Assembly (NCBI GenBank): GCA_037951105.1
Contig: JBAMJV010001394.1
Location: 1 to 64,000 of the forward strand
Source: Echinarachnius parma
Taxonomy: Eukaryota > Echinodermata > Echinoidea > Clypeasteroida > Echinarachniidae
Direction: 5' to 3'
Length of the DNA: 64,000 nucleotides
In this document: piece by piece, positions 44,949-54,668 of the stretch
Layout: each line of letters opens with the position of its first letter
How positions within the stretch are numbered: the first letter of the stretch is position 1
The notes under the pieces: model-generated
The model's input: the letters and a program-made list of their open reading frames with translations, nothing else
The model's database searches: none
What the model was told of the DNA's origin: nothing
Program-made: the position numbers and the translations under genes

Positions 44949-45048
44949 GGCCTAAATTTTCGATCCTAGCAGAATCTTCTTCAGAGGCTATTTATGAAGG
45001 CTAAGTTAGCCCCTGAAGTAGATTCTGCTAGGATCGAAAATTTAGGCC
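44949..45048. mobile_element. 100-bp foldback element
   Basis: GGCCTAAATTTTCGATCCTA, GCAGAATCT and TCTTCAG-GGCTA at the left are mirrored by TAGCCCCTGAAG, AGATTCTGC, and TAGGATCGAAAATTTAGGCC at the right. This leaves a centre of only about 20 bp. Confidence 0.85.
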
Positions 45049-45162
45049 CTATATTGACTCTCAGAAAAAAGGTGATAATTGTTAATAACAATCATTATAA
45101 CTTATACAAAAACGTAACTTTATGTGATATGATTGAGGTATCATTTGAAATGAACTATTCTG

Positions 45163-45333
45163 TAATATCCATCATGGTCCGACTGATCCAGGGGCACGCA
45201 AATCATTGTGGGGCACGACCTTTGTACTTTTGTTTCACAATCATTACCCCTTTTTATTGTGTTTGTAAAATTATTATGGGGGGGGGGGGGGTGTGCCCCC
45301 ATGCCCCCATGCCCCCACCCCAGGTACGCCACT
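45163..45333. mobile_element. Degraded hAT-like MITE copy
   Basis: CATGGTCCGACTGATCCAGG, GGGGCAC boxes, a G run, repeated ATGCCCCC and a right end GTACGCCACT match the family of 36741-36911. The left CAGTGGCGTAGC is not intact, and no target duplication was found. Confidence 0.65.
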
Positions 45334-45349
45334 ATCATTATGTTTTGTA

Positions 45350-46640
45350 ACGGAACTTTTGATGTCCACATGGTTTGACAGATATCGTGTAGACTCCTCC
45401 AAGGATAGATGTCACATGATGATATTATCATCAAACTCTGCAGTCTTCATCAGCAGGCTGGATAAGACATTGTACTGACACGTGCGAGCAAAATACAGTC
45501 ATGAGATTATGTTATTAGTAAAAAATTAATATTTTGATCACAGTTGGATAATAATAATCATTATTTTCTCCTGAAGACAGTCAGCATTATATAGGCTCGC
45601 CTAAGTTATATCGAGACCAGCTAATCGAAACATTTTCACACCAGTTCTTTTTTAGAACTATAATAAATGATCCCTCACACTTTCTCCCCCTCTCTCTCTC
45701 CCTCTCTTTCATCTACCTCATTTGTTTGCTGAATTGTTTCTCACAAATAATATTTTGCAAAAGATCACCCTATTCATCATCTGTCCTCTCCACTCTACCT
45801 CTCGATTCGTTTTTGACCTATTAGCCGTGTTATTAGAAACTTCACCTCATCATTAAGATTGAGAGTAAGAGTGTACCGGTGGTGAGGGGGGGGGGGGGGG
45901 GGTGGGGGGGGGGGGGGGGCTTAGACAGTTAAACTACTAATTACCTCACAGAATTATATTTTGCAAATGAACACCCCTTCTTTTAATATCTCTCCTCTAT
46001 AATTATAACAAATAACATTATTTTTGCAGACCGGAAACTTTACCACGCAACTATGCTCTATACATGCACTGATGTAGGCTATATTTGTTTCAAGCAGGTC
46101 TGACTGAGTTGGGTAAACCTTTTATACCAGTGTGAACCTACTAATCGTTACTTGATACTTAAGCACATATTTTGGCAGATACCTAGCAGGCTCCTCCAAG
46201 GATAGACTTTACATCATGATGCCATCATTCAACTCTGCTTTCTTCATCATTATTCTGGTTAAGTCATTACTACCACGTGCTAGCTGCAGCCCTTCGTTAA
46301 AAATAATACAGTCACGACAAAAAGAGCACGTTCTCATAAAAAAAAAAAAATGTTTGGTGAATGTTGAAAAATATATCTTTCGACCAGTAATTGGCAAAGC
46401 AATGGGCATGCAGTTATCATAACAGGTTCTCATGAAAGTTGATTGTTGATTGTTTCTTCTATCTATTGTTTTTCAAGTACAAATTGGTGTCAAAGCTAGC
46501 GACATCCGACCAAGAAAGGGTGATGCACAGTCTATATGCACAGATATCTAGTTGTAGGCTCTTTCAAGGGTAGATGTGACATCATCATGATGTCACAATG
46601 CCATCCTGCTTTCTTCATTATAAGTATGGTTAAACAATTA
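45350..46640. repeat. Diverged local duplications around a poly-G tract
   Basis: CAGATATCGTGTAGACTCCT, then CCAAGGATAGATGTCACATG (45379) recurs as CAGATACCTAGCAGGCTCCT (46178). It occurs again as CAGATATCTAGTTGTAGGCT (46541). Each time an ATGATG/CATCATG and a CTTCATCA/CTTCATTAT box follow. A second pair shares TATTTTGCAAA at 45752 and 45958. Two G runs of about 18 bases (45886-45919) interrupt it. Confidence 0.6.
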
Positions 46641-47147
46641 AGGACGATTTTAGTTTGATATGACATGCATTCTCCTCAGACCCCAGCTAGTGGTGCAGTT
46701 AGAACATTTCAAGTGGGAGGGTAGCCTATCCGATATGCGTCGGGCTTTCTAGCAAGTACTAATCGCGTTATGTGGACGGAACCACCGATGTCCGAACCCT
46801 AAATGCGCTCCGCGCATCGGGTTCGAGAACACCGGTTTTCCGTCTCCATATTAAACGCGATTAGTACTTGCCAGAAAGCTCAGACGCCTATCGGATAGGC
46901 TAGTGGGAGGGCAGATGGGCCTTGCATTTGTTAGGAGGCATAGTTTTGTCAGACCAGACCATGAGTCATGACCCAGGCCACTGAGCGGGAGTGGGGTTGG
47001 GGTATATAGAAGGGCACATAAATGGTGTGCGTGTGTGTGGGGTGGGGTTAGGGGGGGAGGAGGGGTATGCCCCTGGCCAGGACCCCATGAGCCACGCCCC
47101 TGACCCTATCCCAATTATTTCAGGAATCAGTCCTAAATGAGTTTACA
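46640..47147 (-). mobile_element. TTAA micro-element (family A) split by inserted DNA
   Basis: TTAAGGACGATTTTAGTTTG, then ATGACATGCATTCTCCTCAG, matches the start of family A in this orientation. The matching right half (TTATTTCAGGAATCAGTCCT, then AAATGAGTTTA) does not appear until 47117. About 410 bp in between includes the foldback at 46722-46902 and a G-rich stretch. Confidence 0.55.
46722..46902. mobile_element. Foldback element with 10-bp flanking direct repeat
   Basis: AGCCTATCCGATATGCGTCG, GGCTTTCT and GCAAGTACTAATCGCGTT are mirrored at the right by AACGCGATTAGTACTTGCCA, GAAAGCTC and GCCTATCGGATAGGCT. AGTGGGAGGG occurs immediately outside both ends (46712 and 46904). A duplication of this size would fit a Mutator-like element. 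Confidence 0.75.
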
Positions 47148-47385
47148 TTTTACTGACATTCAGTATCAGACCAAATTGTGAATGAACTATCAAATTAATT
47201 GTTATGCCAAAAGACAGATGCATTGAAGAATAGATAAAAGTGAATAGATAAAAGTGACAGATATTCGAAAATTGGAGTAAATTATCCTCATTAATTATTA
47301 TAGAATGGGTTGATAAATCCCTGCAATCTGATTGGTTGAGAGCAAAATTTGTGCAGACAATTAATTGTACTGGATGCATGAAAAG

Positions 47386-47545
47386 TCATGCGTCCGGTAA
47401 AAAAATCATGCGTCCGGTAAAAATGTCATGCGTCCGGTAAAAATTTCATGCGTCCGGTAAAAAAATCATGCGTCCGGTAAAAAATTTCATGCGTCCGGTA
47501 AAAAATTTCATGCGTCCGGTAAAATTATTTCATGCATCCGGTAAT
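47386..47545 (+). repeat. Eight-unit minisatellite, period 20-22 bp
   Basis: TCATGCGTCCGGTAAAAA starts at 47386, 47406, 47426, 47446, 47466, 47487, 47508 and 47530. Seven units keep the core TCATGCGTCCGGTAA exactly and the last has TCATGCATCCGGTAA. Only the A/T spacer varies. Confidence 0.95.
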
Positions 47546-47607
47546 TTTTCTAATTTTTAATTTTTTGACTTTTTGGGGGGCGTAACAATGCCCATGCTAT
47601 AAAACAG

Positions 47608-47763
47608 ATGATGCGCAAGTTTATTTCGTGGGTCGGTGGAATTGTTTGCACGCGGTAACTATTGTAACTAGTCTAAACCCACTCGGCTTCGCCTCGTGGT
47701 TTTAACAGTTCCATAGTTACCTTGTGCAAACAATTCCTACCGACCCACTCATACCTGCGCATC
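47608..47763. mobile_element. Foldback element next to the minisatellite
   Basis: GATGCGCA, GTGGGTCGGTGGAATTGTTT and GCACGCGGTAACTAT are mirrored by ATAGTTACCTTGTGC, AAACAATTCCTACCGACCCA and TGCGCATC. The centre carries a small second hairpin (CACTCGGCTTCGCCTCGTGG). It may be one composite element with the minisatellite at its left. Confidence 0.7.
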
Positions 47764-48199
47764 ATTTGTATAATGTGCTCTATTAGTGTTTCTCTGAGAA
47801 ATGGCTAGTGAAATCAGAATATATAAATAACTGTTGTGTTATAATTGTTCACGCACATAATTCCGATCTTTATTATGATGCTTCCTTGGTGTGAGGCAGT
47901 TGTGTATAATCTGTTTTGTATGAAGTACATAACGGACAATTTACTTTGATGGTAATAATGCATTCATTCACCCCTACGAATTGTATTGAATAATTACTTT
48001 GGACAAACATAAGTAATTGGTTACTACAGCGAGATACAGTAACAATATATAATTGTGCATTTAATACTTTTGACTTCAGTAAGTGTTGAATATTATAAGC
48101 TATTGCGATTTACACTCCAATTTTATATTGTTCACAGAACTGAAACACTCTTATTTAAATGCATTTGAATTCGCATTTGTGTGTACGAGTTTCAATTTA

Positions 48200-49110
48200 T
48201 GGGTAATATCATTATATTCATAATCCATATAATTGAATGAGTATAGTTAAGCAATTGAATGCAATAAATTATGATTCATATATTATATCATACAATTTGG
48301 ATAAATAATTCTTACTAACTTCCAAGAATTGCTGCTAGTTTATCTAGTTGTTTTTATAAATCTTTAGCCTGCTTAGTAAGTGTTAAATATTAATTATAAT
48401 GATTTTAAATTTTACTTTAAAATATAAAATTTACATTAGAAAATCAAATTAATACACGATGCCTTAATATTATATGATTAGCATTTTTCATTACTCATTT
48501 TATTTATTGATATATAAAACAACAATATTACTTACCGTCGTTGGTTAGTATTCACAGGCTAATTCGTAATGCTATTAATTTGTGATTATGTCTTTCTCTA
48601 AATTATTATATATATTCAGATCTCCTTATACCTCGTGAGTCGTTCAACTTATTTTGATGTTTGTAAATATCGCTGCACATGACACTGTAATGATTCATAT
48701 TTTATGTAGTATACAACCTTGAAAAATTAATTCTTACTTACTTTCATGCATTGCAGCTTGTTTATGTAATTTTCGTAAATCTTTAATTAGCACAGTAATT
48801 GTTATATCAATCATAATGATTTTAATGTTATCTTAACATATAAAATTTGCATTAGGAAATATAAATTTAGACAAGATGCCTAATGACTTTTGTAATCACT
48901 TAAGTTATTAATTGATATATAAAACAACAATATAATTTACTGTCTTTCGTTAGTATTCATGCCTAATTCGTGATACTATTCAGGTATTTTATGATGTATG
49001 TCATTAATTATTGTATATAATATATCAACGTTCTTTATATCGTGAGTTCATTAATGTTATTTCCATGTTTGTAAACAGTGTTGCAAATGACGCTGCAATT
49101 CTGCTTTTGG
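48200..49110. repeat. Two-copy tandem duplication, period about 423 bp
   Basis: AATTCTTACTAACTTCCAAG at 48306 matches AATTCTTACTTACTTTCATG at 48729. After both come GTAAATC-like/ATAAATC, TTTAGCCTGC/TTAATTAGCAC and TATATAAAACAACAATAT. Both then have CGTTAGTATTCA and ATGTTTGTAAA(T/C)A. The copies are diverged and very AT-rich, with no coding content. Confidence 0.75.
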
Positions 49111-49189
49111 CTGTGAATGTGACATTTTTGTTGAATAAATACCATTATTATAACTGTATAATATGCTAATAACATATTTCAACGTTTTA

Positions 49190-49500
49190 CCATGTTCCAC
49201 CACCACTACCACTATTACCACCACCACCATCACCAACACTATTATCATGATCATGATCATCATCACTATCGTAGCCACCATTATTTTCATCATGACCACT
49301 ATTATCACCATCACCATCACCATCATCATTTCATCATCATCGTATCGTCTTCATCGGTATCATCCTCTTCATAGTCGTCATCATATCATCGTCCTGGTCT
49401 TCGTCATCACAGTCATAATAATAATTTCATCGTCATCATCATAGTTATTATCATCACCATCTCCTTCTTCTGCTCCTACTCCTCATCTTCACCACCACCA
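49190..49500. repeat. CAT/ACC trinucleotide-rich region
   Basis: CACCACCAC, CATCAC and TCATCATC runs cover about 300 bp of the plus strand. The His- and Ile/Met-rich open frames are translations of this. It resembles the reverse complement of the GAT region at 28690-29620. Confidence 0.85.
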
Positions 49501-49746
49501 CCTAAACAAAGAATGTATAGTCTTCTTTTTTTGTTTAATCACCTTTTTGTCCTGTCTGTGTGCCTTTTTCTTTGCACAAGTTGAATCATCATAATCATCT
49601 AACTGAATGTAAAGATTAAATACAAATGAATCCAAAGAAGAAACGTGAAGCAAATGTTGCTGGTGACTTTGCAAATCATTCTTTATTTGCCACATACATG
49701 ACATCTTAAAACCATGATATACAATTGCAAGTTTTAAGTGTAGATA

Positions 49747-50124
49747 CTAATTTACACTAACAGAAAAGGCATAAGTTAAAATACATGATTTTTTTTTTCT
49801 TAAAATTTTCTCAAAAATGTAATATTTTGATACATGTGTAGTTGACCACCGTGTCTCAAATTCAACGTGTAACTTGAATAACAAACTCTGTACAGCAGTG
49901 CTTATTGGGCAATATATAGATTTAAATATATCCAGTAAGCCTGTGCTTGAACAAATACATGACAATGCCAAGCTAGTAATGTCCACAGAGCACTCTGTCT
50001 CTGTCTTAATTTCTGTTAATAAATTTACGAAAACATCAATGTCAGTGTAGTGGGAACACAGTGACATCAGTTCAGATATATATTGCAACCGATTTACATG
50101 GCCTTGGTTAATCATTTTATACAT
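49747..50124 (-). other. Unassigned 125-codon open frame
   Basis: The minus-strand frame begins MYKMINQGHVNRLQYISELM. It has fairly even amino-acid composition, including several Cys and acidic residues, and is unlike the simple-sequence frames nearby. No domain is recognisable, and no splice or promoter context was identified. It lies about 6.6 kb downstream of the cyclin Y stop codon. It could be a chance frame, part of a long 3' UTR, or an exon of an unrecognised gene. Confidence 0.2.
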
Positions 50125-50385
50125 GAGACGCGTGTGTACATGAATGTGAACACAAAGTGAAGACCAGAAACAATTTAAGATATTGATTACTCATAAATCA
50201 TAATCACTGTGAAGTGTGAACTACATTGACCCCCCCCCCCCCTCTCAACAAAATTTAATATCAATTTACCAAATGGGTACAAGAACTGTTGTGTTCATTC
50301 AGTTAAATCTATTGACATGTGTAACATGTAAAACATACCACAATTATCATACAATTGGAAATTCATATTGATATATTCCACCCTT

Positions 50386-50473
50386 TTAAGACTACATGTA
50401 TTTTACTTTGGTATAGCATGCATTCTCCATAGACCACAGCCTGAGCATTCTGGATTAGTCCTGAGCGGGTTAA
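50386..50473 (-). mobile_element. TTAA micro-element, family A
   Basis: TTAAGACTACATGTATTTTA at the left, AGCATGCATTCTCCATAGAC then CACAGCCTGAG in the core, and ATTAGTCCTGAGCGGGTTAA at the right. It is bounded by TTAA on both sides. Confidence 0.8.
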
Positions 50474-50865
50474 GGGAAAAGCAACAAGAGCTTCACATGA
50501 GACAGCCAGCCTATCAGCCTTCCATTTCATCTATAAGATTAAACAAAAACAAACAAACAAACAAAATATCTGACTTGAATGTCATAGTGTACACCCAAGT
50601 AATCTCAATTTTCAAACATCTTGAACATTTCTTGCACTTTATGAAATAATACTCTTAATTCTAGAAAAAAAAGGCAACAGAAAAATAAGTTCACATAATT
50701 GTTACAAACTGCGAAAGAAGCAATTTAAATATATATGTATCGCCAAAGTAATTTTTTCTTGAAAACTTCAAAGCCCATATTGGCTTTGTAGTAATAACTC
50801 TATACAATAAACTGATTTGCTAAATTACTCAAACTTTTGATATCTTTTGATATTTCATTATTTAT

Positions 50866-51480
50866 TCATAGGAATAGAATCATAGTTTGTCTATGTGAGT
50901 GAACTGGTCGTATATGCCATCCATTATACGTTGGAGTCAACTTGTTTATGAGAGGGTGGTTTGCTAGTACATGTATTTCCAAAATATAATACAAAATAAA
51001 TCTAGATTCTGTGTTGAACCTGAAGAGATGTTGCTGAACTTGTAATTTGTAATAATAAATCAGTCCAGATTCTACGTTTAACACAAAATTGACAATTATA
51101 AGACCACGCTTGTTGCTGAACTTCAAAATGGTGAAACAAACATTTGATACAGGGTCCTGTGTAAACAAGAATTCTTCTGAATTTGATATACCACAATTAG
51201 ATATAAATGTGCACACATTGAAATCTATACAAGAGTTGTTCTTGGTAATAAACATAACATCATAATACACACACACAGTGAATGTCATAAGAGGGTGACC
51301 ATTTTTTTTTTTTTGCAAATAAAGATTTGCAACATCATTATATAACTGGTCATGTTTGTGCCATTTTTTTCTGACTGTGGAACATACTGTAATCACAATT
51401 ATTTGATTATAAACAAAATATTTAAAAGTGACTAGAAAAACAATTAAGACAATAATAAACCTTATAATATGGAATTTCAA
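50866..51480 (-). other. Unassigned 204-codon open frame
   Basis: One of the longest minus-strand frames that is not simple sequence. It starts with a hydrophobic stretch (IIRFIIVLIVFLVTFKYF) and is rich in F, I, Y and N, as expected from AT-rich DNA. Two internal pieces look alike (ESRFILYYILE and ESGLIYYYKLQ), pointing to a local DNA duplication near 51000-51075. No family is recognised. I consider it more likely a chance frame than a gene. Confidence 0.15.
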
Positions 51481-51550
51481 GAATGTAATTCTGGTAACTT
51501 ATGAATCAAATAACAATAGCTTTAATGTGTCATCCCCCAAAAATTATGGG

Positions 51551-51903
51551 GATGGTGTGGCACGATCGGATGGACGCTAGACTTCAAATCTAGAGGTCGT
51601 GGGTTCAAACCCGATTGATGTCCCATCATTTATGTCCTTCAGCAAGACATTTAATCCATATTGCTGCTCTCTACCCAGGAGTATAAATGGGTACCTGGTT
51701 GGGTGTTAATTAGCATGCGCGCTATATATATCATATATGGCTGCCATTAGCTAGTATGCTCCCCGGGGAGTTGAGATGGTGCGCAAGATAATTGTGCGGG
51801 TTTGAACTGTACCAGTAACAACCAGGGTAATAATACAAGCGCATAGAGACGTGCTTCTGCAATGTGATATGCGCTATATAAGAACTGTTTATTATTATTA
51901 TTA
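51551..51903 (+). mobile_element. tRNA-derived SINE
   Basis: The head contains a box A-like TGGCACGATCGG, an anticodon-arm-like hairpin CTAGACTTCAAATCTAG and a box B GGTTCAAACCC (51602-51612). The body GTCCTTCAGCAAGACATTTA resembles the conserved body seen in Deu-type SINEs. TTGCTGCTCTCTACCCAGG follows. The tail is GCGCTATATAAGAACTG then (TTA)n. A second full copy is at 59908-60292. Confidence 0.85.
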
Positions 51904-51975
51904 CCCAAATATACATAGTTAGATTTTATTTGCATGACAAATACATGAATCACAAGATTAGATTTATAATTTATA

Positions 51976-52189
51976 AAGCCCGGCGCAGACAGAGCAGACT
52001 CTACCCGATCCGACCCAACCCGACTGAAAGCCACAGTCGGTCCGATCCAGTCGTGGGCGATTCACCATGTTGAATCAGGCCCGATAAGCTTCCGACTGGC
52101 AAAATCAGAGTCGTGAGGCAATGCACACAGAGCCGATCGGACTGAAAACTAGTCGGAACGGGTCGATTCGGCTCTGTCTGCGCCGGGAT
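51976..52189. mobile_element. GC-rich TIR element with GCCCGGCGCAGACAGAGC ends
   Basis: AAGCCCGGCGCAGACAGAGC is mirrored by GCTCTGTCTGCGCCGGG. The interior is a patchwork of short related motifs (GATCCGACC, CCCGACTG, GTCGGTCC, GTCGGAACGGG). Two more copies occur at 52370 and 57079. Confidence 0.85.
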
Positions 52190-52369
52190 TCAGACTTGGG
52201 GAAAACACATCAAATTGATGTATAACTTAAAGCATTAATCATATTTTCTTTGACCCATCTATAAAAATTATTAATTGTTACGAAAATGAATGAAGGGTTG
52301 ACTGTCACTGTTGAGAACCATTGCCAATGTGAAGGAATAGCTCTGGGATCACACATTGGTTCTCTATAA

Positions 52370-52600
52370 TGCCCGGCGCAGACAGAGCCGACTCGACCTG
52401 ATCTGACTGGTTTTCAGCCTGATTAACTCAACTCAGTATGTGCTGCCTCAGGACTCCGTTTTTTCCAGTCAGGTGCCAGTCGGAGGTCATTCGAGGCCGA
52501 TTCAACATGCTGGATCGGCTCCGACTGAGCGAAACTGACTCTAGCCTGACTGAAAACCAGTCGGATCGGGTCGAGTCGGCTCTGTCTGCGCCGGGCTTAA
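52370..52600. mobile_element. Second copy of the GCGCAGACAGAGC TIR element
   Basis: GCCCGGCGCAGACAGAGCCG is mirrored by CGGCTCTGTCTGCGCCGGGC, with inner arms GACTCGACC/GGTCGAGTC. It lies only 180 bp from the first copy. The 78-codon plus-strand frame across it is part of the element. Confidence 0.85.
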
Positions 52601-54446
52601 GACTCGCTCAATCATTCGTTATCAACATCCCTATCCATGGAAACGGAATATTCCTGCCAGGCATGGGAAACTAGGCAGAGCTTTTTATGTCGAAGACAAA
52701 AAATGACAAGCTCAATATTTATAAGTTTTTTGTAGAAAAATTGTTAACACCAATTAATTGTATTTTTAAATTTAGATGTGTTTCACAAAAGAGAATGATA
52801 AATTAATATTTAAATTACAATATAAATAGAATAATTGCCTCTTGGACCATAAATACTTATCACTAACAATCAAAACGGAAACGGTGTAATCTACAAGCAT
52901 ATGCCAGTTACAAATTGACAAAAAATATGAATTTGAGCACTTTCTATGACTAGACTATTTCAGTGTTTTAAAAGAATACTATCAGGTAAAGGAACTTGTT
53001 TATCTTTTATCTTTACAAACTGCGGTCCTCTATCACTAATCACAATCTTTGGTACTCACTGGACATAATTATGGTCGTTTTGCTGGTTTTGTGAGCTTAA
53101 CAATGAATGGCATTTGATGCTTTCATAAGAATAGAACAATTGTGGCATTTTTTAAATATGATTTTTATATGATTTATGAGCTCGGCACATTATGGCCATT
53201 TGGCTAGTTTAATGAGAATAGCATGGCAGCGCAAAAAACAAAAATCTATTTAGCAACTGGAAGCACTCACTCATTAGAGACGATTTAATGCGTCACACAT
53301 TCTTCATGTAGAATATTTTGGGATATGTTTGGTTCATTCTACGGGAGATGACCAGGCCATTCAGCTCAAAACTCCATACCTCGTACACTTGTTTTATTCT
53401 TTGGAAATGGAAAAAAATAAACTTGAAACTTAATGGTGGAAAAACGTGCGGTGCCATCTTGCAAACGTCTCGCACACGAGCGAAATACACACTGGCCAGA
53501 GTTGTATACTACACACAAGCTTGCCTGGCTAGGAATGTTGGGACCATCCTCGACATCCCTGTGCATGACAAACTTGAGGTTTCCTGATTACTTCACTGTA
53601 TAATACTACACTGTAGAACTTCAAATGAAATTGAGACATACATCGTGTACAAGGTACATGTGAAAAAAAAAAAAAAAGAGGAAAACTTTTCCAGATTAGA
53701 CTCTATAGTAGACCCTGTATGAGGTAAAACAAAGCGAGAGAAATTGAGGCCAATATAGATTGATATACATATATATATATATCTCTCCAATCTCTGTCAA
53801 ATAGATCCAGACTGTGCTCTAAATCCCAATCATGGGAAAACTGTCTGATGAGACAATCATGCATATGTTTTTATGCACTGTGGGCGAAGTTTTTTAATGC
53901 GATAATACTCTCCATCGAAAAGATTCAGAGCGCAAACGATAACTGTAAACAGGATCCTATGCATGCACGCAACGCATCGCAGAGTGGTGCTTGGCCACTA
54001 GTTGATATATATGTTTCTTTTTACTTTTTACAAAATCACACGGAGGCAAAGGTTACTATTTTAAAACTCTTTGAGGCCGAATGATGCAAGCACCATTACT
54101 TGCACCATTCACTCCCTATATTATTGTAAATACGAGGGAAATTGTATTTATAATACACCATGACACCTCCGTATGGCACACAACACTTCATCCCAGTATA
54201 GCTTCCTGTGTGAGCTGCCAAAGGGATTATCGCATCAAGTATCAAGCACAATAAAGACTCTTCCCCCAAAGAAAGCAATAGAAAATTAAATTAAATTTGG
54301 TTGCCAAGTAGGAGAAGTAAATATTAAAGAGGAAGTCAGAAATTAAAGAAATTTAATTAATTGTTGATGTAGTATATTTCTTAGCCTAAATTGGGATTCG
54401 ATAAACCAACCAACTTGAAAATTGTTCACAAATTGTGACATGACAA
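52601..54446. other. AT-rich DNA downstream of cyclin Y
   Basis: CpG-containing sequence at 53440-53560 (CAAACGTCTCGCACACGAGC) stands out slightly and has overlapping open frames on both strands, none recognisable. Part of this may be cyclin Y 3' UTR, but I could not fix a polyadenylation site. Confidence 0.35.
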
Positions 54447-54668
54447 TACCGTAAAACTTCGCCTATAGGCGCTACTATCTCACAGTATTAGCAGGTATTA
54501 ATCAACAGCCCCAGCCGCGTCCACAAGGATCTAGTATAATGAATATGTATCTAGCCCTTTGTCAACGATCTTCGAGCAGGTCTTAATGAATATTCATGAT
54601 AGCATAATCATGTAAAGTTGAGACAACCCTATTGAACCAGTACCGCCTATAGGCGAAGTTTTACGGTA
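54447..54668. mobile_element. TIR element with TACCGTAAAACTTCGCC ends
   Basis: TACCGTAAAACTTCGCCTAT, then AGGCG, is mirrored exactly by CGCCTATAGGCGAAGTTTTA then CGGTA. The arms are about 25 bp without a mismatch. The middle is non-coding and includes a possible palindrome ATGAATATTCAT. Confidence 0.9.

Noticed and set aside
47386-47545. CRISPR-like regular repeats
   Set aside because: Units are adjacent 20-22 bp tandems with only A/T spacer changes, in eukaryotic DNA; it is a minisatellite.
51551-51625. tRNA gene from box A/box B and an anticodon-like arm
   Set aside because: It continues into a SINE body and TTA tail shared with the copy at 59908, so it is a SINE head and not a free tRNA gene.
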